From NCBI GenBank assembly GCA_004026145.2, contig CP034991.1, positions 11,738,142 through 11,802,141 of the forward strand: a stretch of DNA of 64,000 bases, given 5' to 3'. A model generated the notes under the pieces. The model was not told the DNA's origin. It ran no database searches and was given only the letters and a program-made list of their open reading frames with translations. The translations under genes were made by a program, and so were the position numbers. The stretch is from Takifugu bimaculatus (lineage: Eukaryota > Chordata > Actinopteri > Tetraodontiformes > Tetraodontidae). This document shows, piece by piece, positions 38,237-49,300 of this stretch; position 1 is the stretch's first letter; the number at the start of each line of letters is the position of its first letter.

Positions 38237-41200
38237 ATGTAACCTATACAAAAAAAATAAAAATTATAAAGGGGGGGAAGCGGGGCCCCTGACTCATATT
38301 AAAATCATCCTCAAATGTGGCGGATGTGGCGACCTCTCCGTGTGACGTGTCTCCCGGGACAAGGGAGACACAAGAGAAACTGATGAAGGAGAAAGTGTCT
38401 TGCAGCCAAGAGACGGTCCAGTTGACGGACAAGGTCTTCATAGAGTTCTTACTGAATGAGTCCTTTCACATCTTGGGCTTTAGCTCATTTTGATTTTTAT
38501 TACCTCCTTTTTTTGAGCATGAAGTGATGAAAAATTCTAAAAATTCTCACACGGCAGCCAGTAGGAAATATATTTTTGGATTTGTGAGTGAAATAAAATA
38601 TTTTTTCTTTAAACATAGATTGACAGATCATTAAGTTTAAGCTAAGTGTGTTACTGTGTTTTTGCTCAGTCTGCATGTGAGGTTTCCTCAGCATCTGCTT
38701 TTCATTACGAACTCTTTCCCTCAGCTTTATTAAATTTCGCAACATCAGTCAAATCAAATAAAATATGTCTACACATTTGGAGCCACTTAATGCACAGTAA
38801 TAAAGCTGTATGTTTGTTTTCTGGGAAATGAAGAGAGAGAGAAAGATGAGTCCTGGGTGGTGATGTTGCCGAGAGATGGCGCGATAAACATGTGACCCAG
38901 AACGGAAATAATCAGGCCCCCATTACAGACCCTACGTCAGAGTCTGGGCGAGTCGTGGCGCTCCGGGAGACACACGCCAAAACACACGTTCACAGCTGCC
39001 ATCTCGGGGGCGCACGCAGCTCTGAAGTTAGTTTAGTTCTGTCAATTATCAGTTTAGTAAAAAAAGCACATTTTTTTCCTCCTAGATGTGTTCCTACATG
39101 TATCACGCAGGCTAAATCCTGCAGCCTAACAGCACCAAAGCAGTGTTACAGGCCCTTCAACAGATGTCAGAGGGAGAGTTGTACAGAGTAAAGACTAAAA
39201 GAGTCCCTTTTGACATTTCCAGAACCCCGTCCACTCGGTGACAAAGGCCAGATTCATATTTCTTTCACTTTTGTGTAAATATTTAATTAGCAGGCTTTAC
39301 GTTGCTGTGTGTTGTCACAGCAACGGGCCGCAGGTCCTTGCTCTCTGCTCTGCAGCCATTTTTAGACGACCTCAGCCCTCGTCGAGACGGGTTTGTTTGT
39401 TTCCTGAGACAACTCAGCGCACTTGTCATTAATGTCCAGCTGCCAAAGACAACTTAGATCTTATTGTCGGTGGTCCACTAATAACCATCGGGTCAAAACA
39501 TAACACCCAGGGAAAGTCCTGCCAAAGTGTAGAGCGGATGTTTTGTTAGATTTTGATATATTTTCTACAAATATTTCTTCTTGGTGGACAGAGGATTTGG
39601 CCTTTCTTTGGTCTGTCACTCTTTGTGTTCCAAGCACAACATGTGAATAACTCCACTGAAAACATTCAATTTTGTGGGAAAAATGTTGAAAGATTTCATT
39701 AAGAGAATGACACTGCACCTAAATCTGTCTTCTACAACCCTTAGAGATTCAGCCTGACTTCGCCTGAATCTGTTCCAGAAAAAAAAGCACAGTTCAGAGC
39801 ACGAATCTGACCTGTTTCCTTTATTGGTATTGTTAACATTAACAACTCAACATTGTTAACAGTGGACAGCCTTGATTACTGCAAATCACTTTGCTTTATG
39901 TCCTTCACGAACAGGTTTTCCATGGCAGCGGTCCACGGGCCACCGGTGCAGTTAGCTGCAGCGTTCATTAGCAGGGCCCTTCTCTCAGTTTCCCATGGTT
40001 CCTTGTTTGTGTGTCATGTATGAACTTTGACCTGTGAGCTGATACTGTTAGACTAAAAGTAGCTGTTATTTACTATAACACTATTCTCTGAAATAACGAA
40101 CAGGAAGACCAGTGTTCACTGTTTGACTATTGCAATAGTATCAGACAAAAACATGTAAATTCAATTCACAGTTAAGGAGACTTATCATTTGGGATTTTAG
40201 CGATTGTTCCATCATTTGTTTTTATTATTTCTCTTCCCAACAAAATGATCTTTACACTGCAAATGCATTGTCATGAATGCAAAACTCTCCATTAAGGAAC
40301 TTACAAATGTACATATATCTAGCTGTAAAAATTAATAAATTAGAACAATAAATAGTCTTTGACACAAGCAGCAGAGGTCTCAAAAGAATTTAACTAAGAA
40401 ACTGTATTTCATGTCAGGCTTTTTTACAGCCTTCCTTTACAACATGTCCAAAAAGGCCACTTTAATTTTTACTACGAATGCAATGTACAACTTCTTCGGG
40501 AGCCCACACTTCTGGGTCAGCAAGTTGGGTCAGTTGGAATGTGCATGTCTGTGGTCGCACCCCACTCGCCTTCCCACCACCCCAAATGTTGCTTAGGATG
40601 GCTGTGAAGTTTTCTGAGTTATAGTGGTGGCACACATGATTCTCACCACCCCCCCCCTCCCACTTGTTATCACAAGGGAGGCATGTGAAGTGGGAAATGG
40701 GGTTAGGACAGATAACCCTGCCACTGGGATTCCCGCACAGCACCTACGTATCACTGGGGGGGCCCAGGAGGTGGGCCTTGTCAGATTGCCTCGGGGAGGT
40801 CATTTCACTGTGCAGGACACATGAAGTGCTGATTAGTGTTTGCATGAAGAAGAGAGGTCAGATAAGTGGAGAGGAAGACAGAAGTCAGAGGAAAGCAGCA
40901 GGGCGGAGGGGGGGGGCTGACCCACTGGTTCCCACTGTTCCCACTGCACACGGGAGAATGTGCTGGGTTTGGTCCTTTGAGATTTGTTGCAGGTTGTGAT
41001 GTTTCAGAGGGGGAAGAAAGCCTTGAAAGTCTTGGCATCGCCACTGTTCACAATTTCACTGTTACTCAGTGACCGACAGCAACTAATATTCCTGAAGAAC
41101 TAATTTCTGGTTCTGGTGTTGAGCCCCAACCACAGATTAAACTCTTAAAAGGGTCCTTTGGATTGGCGATTGGAATATTGCTCAATTTGATAACGGGAAA

Positions 41201-41394
41201 AAGTCCCCACAGGGCCTTGGGGCTTTGCACATGATGTACTCATGTGGACTTCCTGTCTCACCGCTTACAGAGATCCCGATTGTCTAGTTGACAGCGTTGG
41301 CTTGTCTTCTCCTTCAGCTTATTGTACTTTTTGTTTCAGTCTTACTGTAAGACTTTCCAAAAAAAAACAAGTTCGGCTCCTCCAAAGCTATCGA
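38237..41394. other. Intergenic region between the repeat frame and bmp10
   Basis: A 65-codon open stretch at 38293-38493 (+) lacks an upstream start but has coding-like composition (KVSCSQETVQLTDKVFIEFL). It may be an exon or chance. Nothing else is recognised. The part nearest 41394 is probably the bmp10 3' UTR. A minus-strand polyadenylation signal was not assigned. Confidence 0.4.
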
Positions 41395-43378
41395 CTATCT
41401 GCAGCCACATTCTGCCACCACCATGCCTTCAAACTTGTACTTGTAGGTGACCACGCCTGTGTCGTCCAGGTACAGCAGGGAGATCGGGTCCAGTTTGGTG
41501 GGCACACAGCAGGCTCTTGCTGCTTTCTGAGGACTGTTGATGTTGACTAATGTCTGGACAATGGCGTGCTTGGTGGGTGTGACGTGCTTTGTAAGAGGGA
41601 AGGAACAAATTCCGGCGCACTCGTAGGCGTCGTACCCTGTGGGCGCAAGGATCCAGCTGTCCCATCCGATATCTTTGAACTCTACGTACAGAGACTGTTT
41701 CTTGCAGTGGTTTCCTTTGGCATTGCGGCGAATGCGGGACGAAGTGTCGTAGATCAAATTTGACTTCATTTGGATGAGGTCCTCCTCATTTGGCTCATCC
41801 GCTCCCCCCTCTGCCTCCCTCCCCCGCTGCCCCCACAGCTCATTCAGGCCCAATTCTACGTCGTTCTGAAGAACCGCGTCGGAGGTCTCGTGGTCGATCA
41901 TCTCGCTCAGCTCGCGCTTGTCGTCGCGGTGGTCGCTGCTTTGGTCATCAGAGAAAACAATCAGCAGCGGCTTGTGTTTTTCCTCCACACTTGTGTCAAT
42001 CTTCATGGTGCTTTCAGCGGGATCACCAGCTTCTTTGTCCTCCGTCGCAGCCTGAGTGGTGTCTTCATCGTTCGTGCTGGCGATGTGCACTTCCAACCGG
42101 TGCGTGGGGCCGACGTCGGAATCGCACCATCGCTGAACAGCAGCAGTGAGGTCGAACGTCTGCCAGCCGTTATCGGTGCCAAAGACCTGTCGAGAAGCCA
42201 ACTCCAGCAGCTGCATCTGCTCCGGTGCCTCTCTGAATCCATCCCTTCGTGTGGCGTTCTCAGCAGTGTCGTTGTTCTCGCCGCTGCGTGACGTCACTTC
42301 ATTGATGGTGACCTTTCGGTCAACACCGGCGTATAGGTGGCGGTCGTTCTGAACAAGAGTGTAGAGGCGGAGCTCAGCCGCTCTGATGCGTTCATGGTGG
42401 GGCACCGAGACGTTGAAGAGCAGCGAGTGACGCCGCACGCCGACTCCCACAGCACTGGGGGACAAATCTGGGAACAGAAAACACAGTTGCTGCAGTCACT
42501 GTTCCATGTATTATGTTACCAGTAAACATTGTTTTGTTGTTTGTGGCTGAGAAGATACAAAAAACCAATAAGAATATCAACAACACAGGAGTTAATGCGT
42601 GCTGAATAATGATTAAAAAACATTAAATAGTTGAGGAAATTCACCCTGACAGCGGTGATTATGTTTAAAGTGGTTACACAAATTGTGCTGATTGCAACTT
42701 TGAGCTCTGACACAAATGAGATGTTTTGTGCAGCAACAATCAGAAAAAATGTCTGAAAGGTGCTCATCACCTTCCAGAACTGAAATTTGAATTCAAGTCA
42801 AATAAATTCTATATCAAGGAACCCAAACATCACCCCGGTTTAATCTCATATTCCTATGCAACATTTATGGGACCAAAATAGTTACAAAATGACAAGTAAA
42901 TAACAAATAAGTCATTATGAGGTGCTTTATATTGATGAATCCCACAGGAATGTTGATCAAACAGAAATGTTGAGTCTTTACCTTCGTTTTTGAAGCTGCG
43001 GATGATGTTAGCAGTGGGCATCGCACTGCGATCGTTGGCAAATCGATTGTAGAGCTCCATCATGTACTCAGGGGGCTCCTCGCGGGTGCTTCCAGGGGGC
43101 AGGGGTGGCGGACCCAGGCCCGATATGTTGAAAGTCCTCAGGAACTGCTCCTTCAGGTTCTCCAGTACATTCTGCATGTTCATTTTGTCATCCTGCTCCT
43201 GCACCAACGGATCCACAAGTCCTCCATCTCCTATTCCCGGAGCAGGCTGACCCCCCCGATCAGTGTTTTGAATCGGGCTGCCACACAGGGGCCGCTGGAG
43301 CAGCAGGATGGAGAACAGCAAGAACAAAGTCTTGGAGCTGCAGATGGTTCCCAGTTGAGAGACCCAAATGCTCGCCAT
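41395..43378 (-). CDS. bmp10: Bone morphogenetic protein 10
   Basis: Two exons, 43378-42982 (GAAG|gtaaag) and 42467-41395 (cccag|AT), give 489 residues. The N-terminus is a signal peptide (hydrophobic LFLLFSILLL, cleaved near residue 34). The propeptide carries PPEYMMELYNRFANDRSAMP and NIIRSFKNEDL, both close to human BMP10. A furin site, RIRR, is at 377-380. The mature domain is 109 residues (381-489) with seven cystine-knot cysteines, including GWDSWILAP, ACCVPTKLDPIS and the terminal ECGCR. GVVTYKYKFEGM favours BMP10 over GDF2/BMP9. BMP10 is a secreted ligand of ALK1/ALK3-type receptors needed for heart trabeculation and vessel maintenance. The propeptide is longer than in human (380 against roughly 316 residues), with acidic inserts. 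arhgap25 lies upstream on the same strand, as neighbours in human 2p13. Confidence 0.95.
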
Positions 43379-43403
43379 GGGGTAAAAAAATGCCCCTCTC
43401 AGC

Positions 43404-43410
43404 TTTTATA
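43404..43410 (-). promoter_or_regulatory. bmp10: TATA box candidate for bmp10
   Basis: Minus-strand TATAAAA lies only 26 bases before the bmp10 start codon. If it is used, the 5' UTR would be almost absent, so it may be decorative or the transcription start may lie elsewhere. Confidence 0.35.
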
Positions 43411-43705
43411 AAGGTGACACCTGCAGCACTTTAATCCTACAGTTGGTTCAAATCAGAGTCAGTTCTCTACAGGATTCTGGCGCCAGCAGTGGTGTTGACC
43501 CGTGCGTGTTAATTATCTGAGCATCTATTCTCACATACACCTCTTTAACGGGGCTGCAGTTCCGGAGTCAGGGTGGCCGAGGCTTTGCTTTGTCCATCCG
43601 TCTCATCTCGCTCTTACTGAGCTCTGCCTTCTTCTGCCCAGCGCTTTCTTTCTGCCTTATCTATGATATGGAGGGTCCTAAATCTGCAGTGCTGACTGCT
43701 TTCCT

Positions 43706-43761
<56 letters not shown>

Positions 43762-43762
43762 T

Positions 43763-43807
<45 letters not shown>
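43706..43807. repeat. (GT)n microsatellite, about 100 bp
   Basis: A nearly pure GT run with two GGGTG interruptions lies about 330 bp upstream of the bmp10 start codon. Confidence 0.97.
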
Positions 43808-43808
<1 letters not shown>

Positions 43809-45405
43809 TGCACATGAGCGTGTTATCTCACATCTTCCTAATGAGGACTTTATAAACATTGTCCTGTAGCCTCTTCCTTGTGGAAGTGCTATTTTGTTTG
43901 GGTGGGTGCTCCAGAGTTGATACACTTCATCTGTTTATTTGCGTTGTAAATGGTGGAGGTCTGTGAGCTGCTGTCTAGGCCTCATTGACCGTTCCTTTCT
44001 GACAGAACGCACCAATTTTTTTGTTGACATCAGTGAATGTAACAGGATTTGTCTGCTGGAAAGCGCTTGTTCTAATGAAATTGAAACGCAATGAGGTGTG
44101 AGGCCTTAATGACCGAGGGTAAACAATTCTGAGCTTAGACTCATGCTGGCTCACAACACTTTTCTCACTTTCTCTCTCTGAAAGGGAAGGACACCCAGCC
44201 TCAAAAACGATGTGAACACTTGATAAAATCAGTCCTGGCAGCCTGAGGTCATGCAAGTTCCTGCGGAACACAAACGTGTCATTCTGACGTTTGAACTTGC
44301 ACAACTACGGTACTTTTTATTCTTTTGTGCACCCTCCTCAGACATGTTACTCCAGCCTAAGCTAAAGCATTTTTACGTTTCCATTCCTCAGTTCTAGAAT
44401 GAACTAGTCAGCGATCAACGGGGACGTGTTGCAAAACTTCCATTGTAACACTGTGTTTACAAATGAGTAGATTTTTTGGCTGAAATCAGAAGTCTGTGTC
44501 CAACGCACTCCCACATTAGATGAGAAACCTCCTCAGAAACGTTTCTGGGGAAATGCGCAATGGAAAATTGAGTAACTCGTGGAGAATGTGTTACTGTACA
44601 TGACAGGGGTCCAGAGGCTCATCCACATATTTCCAGGTGATAATGGCAGATTTGGAATAGCTGTCCCCTTCCACCACCTGAACCCTTCAATCCTCCACGC
44701 GGCTGTCCTCTCATTCTTCAGCTTCTTTGTATGACCTGCAGATACACTCCTGATTCACAGTGCGTCACACAGATGGGAAAGAAGGAGCTTTTCCTGCCTC
44801 TGCCACTCATCTGCCAGGCTGATAGTTGACAGATGTGCTGTTATCTTTCACATTGTTGAACTGCCGCCACAACAGACTCTCACGTCTTCCTGATGGCTGT
44901 AAGAGGGTTTGATAATGGCAATTCAGTTCACACACAATCACAGTCGGTGAATGGATCGACTCCACGGGTGAATATAAACGTTACGGCTTTCCTGCAATTC
45001 TTTCCCCATTGTTTTGTTTCTCAGTTTTATAAAAGTGAAACTTGATTCTTTTAAAAACAAGAACAGCCTAAGTCAGGACAGATAATTACAATAGCAATCA
45101 TTTATAACGCCATGAGCGTCTGTTGTTCTTCGTTTGTGTGGAAAGAGCTGCAGTAACCTGTGTCAACCTTTAGCAGATAGTCAGTATTTTGTCAGCCTGC
45201 TGTCGGTAGGAAGGTGCTGGCCCTTTTTCTTGTTTGTTTATTTGTTTGGGTTTTTTTTAACTAAAAATCAGACTGCTGCTGCAAAATGAAGAAGCACATA
45301 TGATTCTTCCAGTCAATAATGACGACAGAATGAAATGGGACATTTTATTAATGTGAAATTCACCAAAATTGATGAAAACTGATGAAATCTGCAGATGGTG
45401 GTGGT

Positions 45406-45407
<2 letters not shown>

Positions 45408-45482
<75 letters not shown>
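45408..45482. repeat. (GT)n microsatellite
   Basis: About 37 uninterrupted GT units are preceded by a short GGT run. Confidence 0.97.
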
Positions 45483-45484
<2 letters not shown>

Positions 45485-46168
45485 TGGGGGGCTGTGTGTA
45501 CGTCAGCAGTGAAGGGAGAAAAATGCAGTTTAAAAAGGACTAAGATGAATATATACGGAGCTCTGTTGTGATGGCGACCAGGTGTCAACCAGCGGGCAAA
45601 GTGTGACGACGAGTGCCAGCACCTTAGAGAACGTGCATGAGCATCGTAGCGTAGAAAGATAAATTAAATCCTAGAGACAAAACCACCACAGGCATATTCA
45701 TGCAGTTACATTCAGCATGCCGGGCCTTTCGGTGCAGAGCTGGTGGGTTAGTTAGTTTCCACTCTCGACCCTTACCAGTTCAGAGATTCTCACTTCTTTT
45801 GAATAAACCCTTAATCTTCGAGCTTGAACTGTTGATCCAAAGTTACTGACGCCCCTGACTAATTGGACTGGATGAATTTACTCCGGTACCTTCACGGTCA
45901 ATCTGGTTGCAAACACAAATGCTGCTAATTATCAAAGGAACCTGGGGAATGAGAACTGGAAATGCAAAGAATAGCTTTTATCTGTGGTGGTAATCTGGAC
46001 TGGATTCTAGATTTTAATCCATCATCCAGCCCTGTGTCTGTATCTCAGGAGGGTAGCAGAACTTCGGTTTGTATTTTTTATCTGACTTCAGATGTTTGAC
46101 CAAAATTCCCCAGCAGTGAACATTGCACCTCACCAGGAAGTCTGTTTTTCTGTGGTTAACATCAATAA

Positions 46169-46174
46169 TTTATT
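46169..46174 (-). promoter_or_regulatory. arhgap25: arhgap25 polyadenylation signal
   Basis: Minus-strand AATAAA lies 136 bases after the stop codon, giving a short 3' UTR. Confidence 0.55.
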
Positions 46175-46309
46175 GAGGCACAGGCAGTAAAAACAGTGGA
46201 AATAAACCAGGATCCCACCGGAGGAGGAATGTTCCCACAACAACTTAATGTGAAAGTAACACACCGAGGCCAAAAAGTCCAGGACTGGTGAACTGGGCTA
46301 ACTGAGCTT

Positions 46310-49300
46310 TTAGGTGGGAGCTTGTGGCCGACTGATGAGAAACTGCTGAATGTCCCTCTGGAGCTCCTCGTTGCGCTTCTGGGCCTCGTCTCTGCTACGT
46401 TCTGCATTTTTCAGACAGATCTCCAGGGCGGCCACACGGCGGTGACCAGAGGCCAGAGCAGACTGGAGTTCTGCCACTTTGGCTCGCAGCTCCATGTTCT
46501 CCTGCTGCAGCCTGCACAACACATGTGTAAAGTATCATTATACCAAACATCAAATCCAGATATTTATTTTCTTTAGACTGAGTATAACTGAGTAAGCAAA
46601 ACCATTCATTAAAGGGGACATTGCATTGTGTGTGCACTCCAGATGGTCTCAATTATAAATCTCCCCAGTAATACGCTAGCTATTAATCCTGAGCCAAAAC
46701 AGACGTAATTTTCCAGAGGGATTGAGCAACTAACGGGAAAGGAGTTATTTTCTCAAAATATAAAACTCCCGCTACCCACTACATGTTTGGCCAACATCCG
46801 TCATTACAAGATAACATTAAAACTAACTACCAGTAACTGCAACCACTCACTCACTCACTCACTTTCGACCGCTTGTTCCTCCACTGAGGTTCGCGGGGGG
46901 GCTGGAGCCTATCCCAGCTCAATGGGCAGAGGCAGGGTACACCCTGGACTGGACGCCAGTCAATCGCAGACACATATAGACAAACAACCATTCTCTCTCA
47001 CACTCACACCTACGGGCAATTTTAGAGTTTCCAATTAGCCTAATCCCCAATCATGCATGTCTTTGGACTGTGGGAGGAAGCCGGAGTACCCAGAGAGAAC
47101 CCACGCAGGCACAGGGAGAATATGCAAACTCCACACAGAAAGTCCCCAATCAATCCCAACCGGGGATCGAACCCGGTCTTCTTGCTGTGAGGCCACAGTG
47201 CTAACCACCACACCACCGTGCCGCCCTTAACTGCAACCAAATATAACAAATTTAACTTCAACTGGATTACAAAGGGAAAGTGGGGGGCAGAGTTTCCTCA
47301 CCGTTCCGAGAGCTGCTGTTTGTTGCTCTGCTGCTCAGGTCTGCTCTCCAGGTGCTGAGCTGAGGTGTCCTCCAGCACCTCCATTACACTTTTCTGTGGA
47401 GATGTCACCAGGGTGGCCTGACCTTCACTGTTAGCATTTTGAGAGCCAGCAGAGGAAGAACCTGTGCTGTCGCTTTCCAACTGTGTTGTTAACGTCTCTT
47501 CGCCCTCTTTGGTCTTGACTGAAGACCCCCCAAACAGGGAGCCTGATCCCCGGAGGTCCAGGATCTTAAAAATGTCCTCGGACAAGGTCCCGCTTTTGTC
47601 CTCTGAGCTCTCCTGGATGCGACTCCAGCGATTGAGGGCGTCAGCCTTGGCTGCCATCCCGGTGAGGGGGCAGTTGAAGGTAGGCAGGGTCTGAGTCCGT
47701 TTGCGGGGACTTCCATGCCAGTGGTCTGAGGATGGGGACGAAGGCCTGTTTTGGGGGCTGTAGCTTCCTTTGTCTGGAGCGGGACTGTCGTTGTCTTCCT
47801 CCTCTTCGGGAGACTCAGACAGAGACGTATCCACCATCTGACAGGAGGAAACAAAGACAGCGTCAATGATGCGTCTGAAAATACTCTACAGATTTCAACA
47901 TTTCTTTAAATAACAGTTGTTTTTCAACATGGACCAGACAGCTGAGCACAGAACAATAATAAGAGGAACTAGAAACATTTAGCCAGTCATCTTCTGCACG
48001 GGTGGGGACTGATGGAGCATCCAGCTCCTCGTACCTCTGCAGACTCCCAGCCAACGAAGCTTCGCGGAGCGTTCTTCTGGTTGTCCACCTTGTTCAAGGG
48101 GGAAGTGGGGAGCACATCTTTGGATGGAGGAAACAGGGTCTCGTGGTGGCTGATCATGACTGTCATCAGCTTCTGGATCAGAGGAGTCGCTGCAAAAATA
48201 AAGAAGTGTGAATGAAGTCCATTTAAATGAATTTCAGGGGCCACAGAGTCCAGACAGATTCATGTTTGCTCCTCACCTTTCATCACAGCGATGGGGTCTT
48301 CTACCTGAGGTTTGAGCAGGTTGATCCCCATCACTGTGGCCAAGTTCTCCACATTCATCTTGTTCACCCTGGATTTCAGCTGCACCTCAAACAAAAACCT
48401 GAAAAACAGAACTCAGCATCAAACGCAAGCCGGGACCCCCTGGGGAAACTCCCATGTTGCTTTTCTCCTTTCACAATCCACTCACCGGCAGATATAACTA
48501 AGAAGATTGTAGTTGATTCTGGGGAGAAGTGCAATTTGTTGCTCCAACTTTTCCAACGCCTGGGAGAAACATAAAAAAACACCCTCACATAAAACCACAT
48601 GAGCTCTTCTTCACATGCACTCATTAAAATAAAGTCCAGTTTACCTCAGTGTTGCTGGAGTCCCAGGTGCTGGTGCAGTCGAGGAAGTCCTGGTATTGAG
48701 TCCAGGGCACCACCGGCTCAGGAAGCTCCCGCAGGTACAATTTGAGCAGTGATGCCACCGTGTGGACGTCTGTGTCACTGCATGCAATGGCATTCATGTA
48801 AAATTATGATTTTTCTTTTTTAAGTGTTTCTTCTGCATTTATGAGATTTAATGCCATGTTATCTTTTCCATGACTTCTGTAAAATAGGATGTCAATAAAC
48901 CACATTTCTAGATTAAAATTTGAATTTCTAGTGAATAAAAAAATATAAGATCCAAAATTACACTCACCTTGTCTCGTCAAACATTGTTTTTTGAGATATG
49001 ATTATAAGATCACTGGTTTAATAGTATATTTACACGCCAACTTTAAAACATTTTTAGTGAACGTCTTGGTGAAGGCTGGACAAAGCCAAGTTAGCAACTC
49101 TAGAGGTTTGTTGGAGGACCTTATGAAGTTGAGCAACACAAGTTTCCCCTTAAGTGTCTACCAGAACAGGATGTGGTATTTGCACTCTACCCAGAAATCT
49201 ATCAGCCTTTGCATCGTTTTGCCTTCCTTCACTTCCTCAGAAAAAATGATGCCTCTGCTGCTCGAGGTTTTTCCTTTATATAGCTGTGACCAGTGATTTA

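Larger units (their letters stand above)
43412..46168. other. Intergenic region between arhgap25 and bmp10
   Basis: No coding exon is seen. Two long GT microsatellites sit here. The rest is unique sequence likely to hold bmp10 upstream regulation, but no element could be singled out. Confidence 0.5.

Noticed and set aside
41770..42291. 173-codon frame on the plus strand
   Set aside because: It is antisense to bmp10 exon 2.
43614..43925. Frame encoding a His-Thr run
   Set aside because: It is the translated GT/CA microsatellite; the same applies to 45313-45588.
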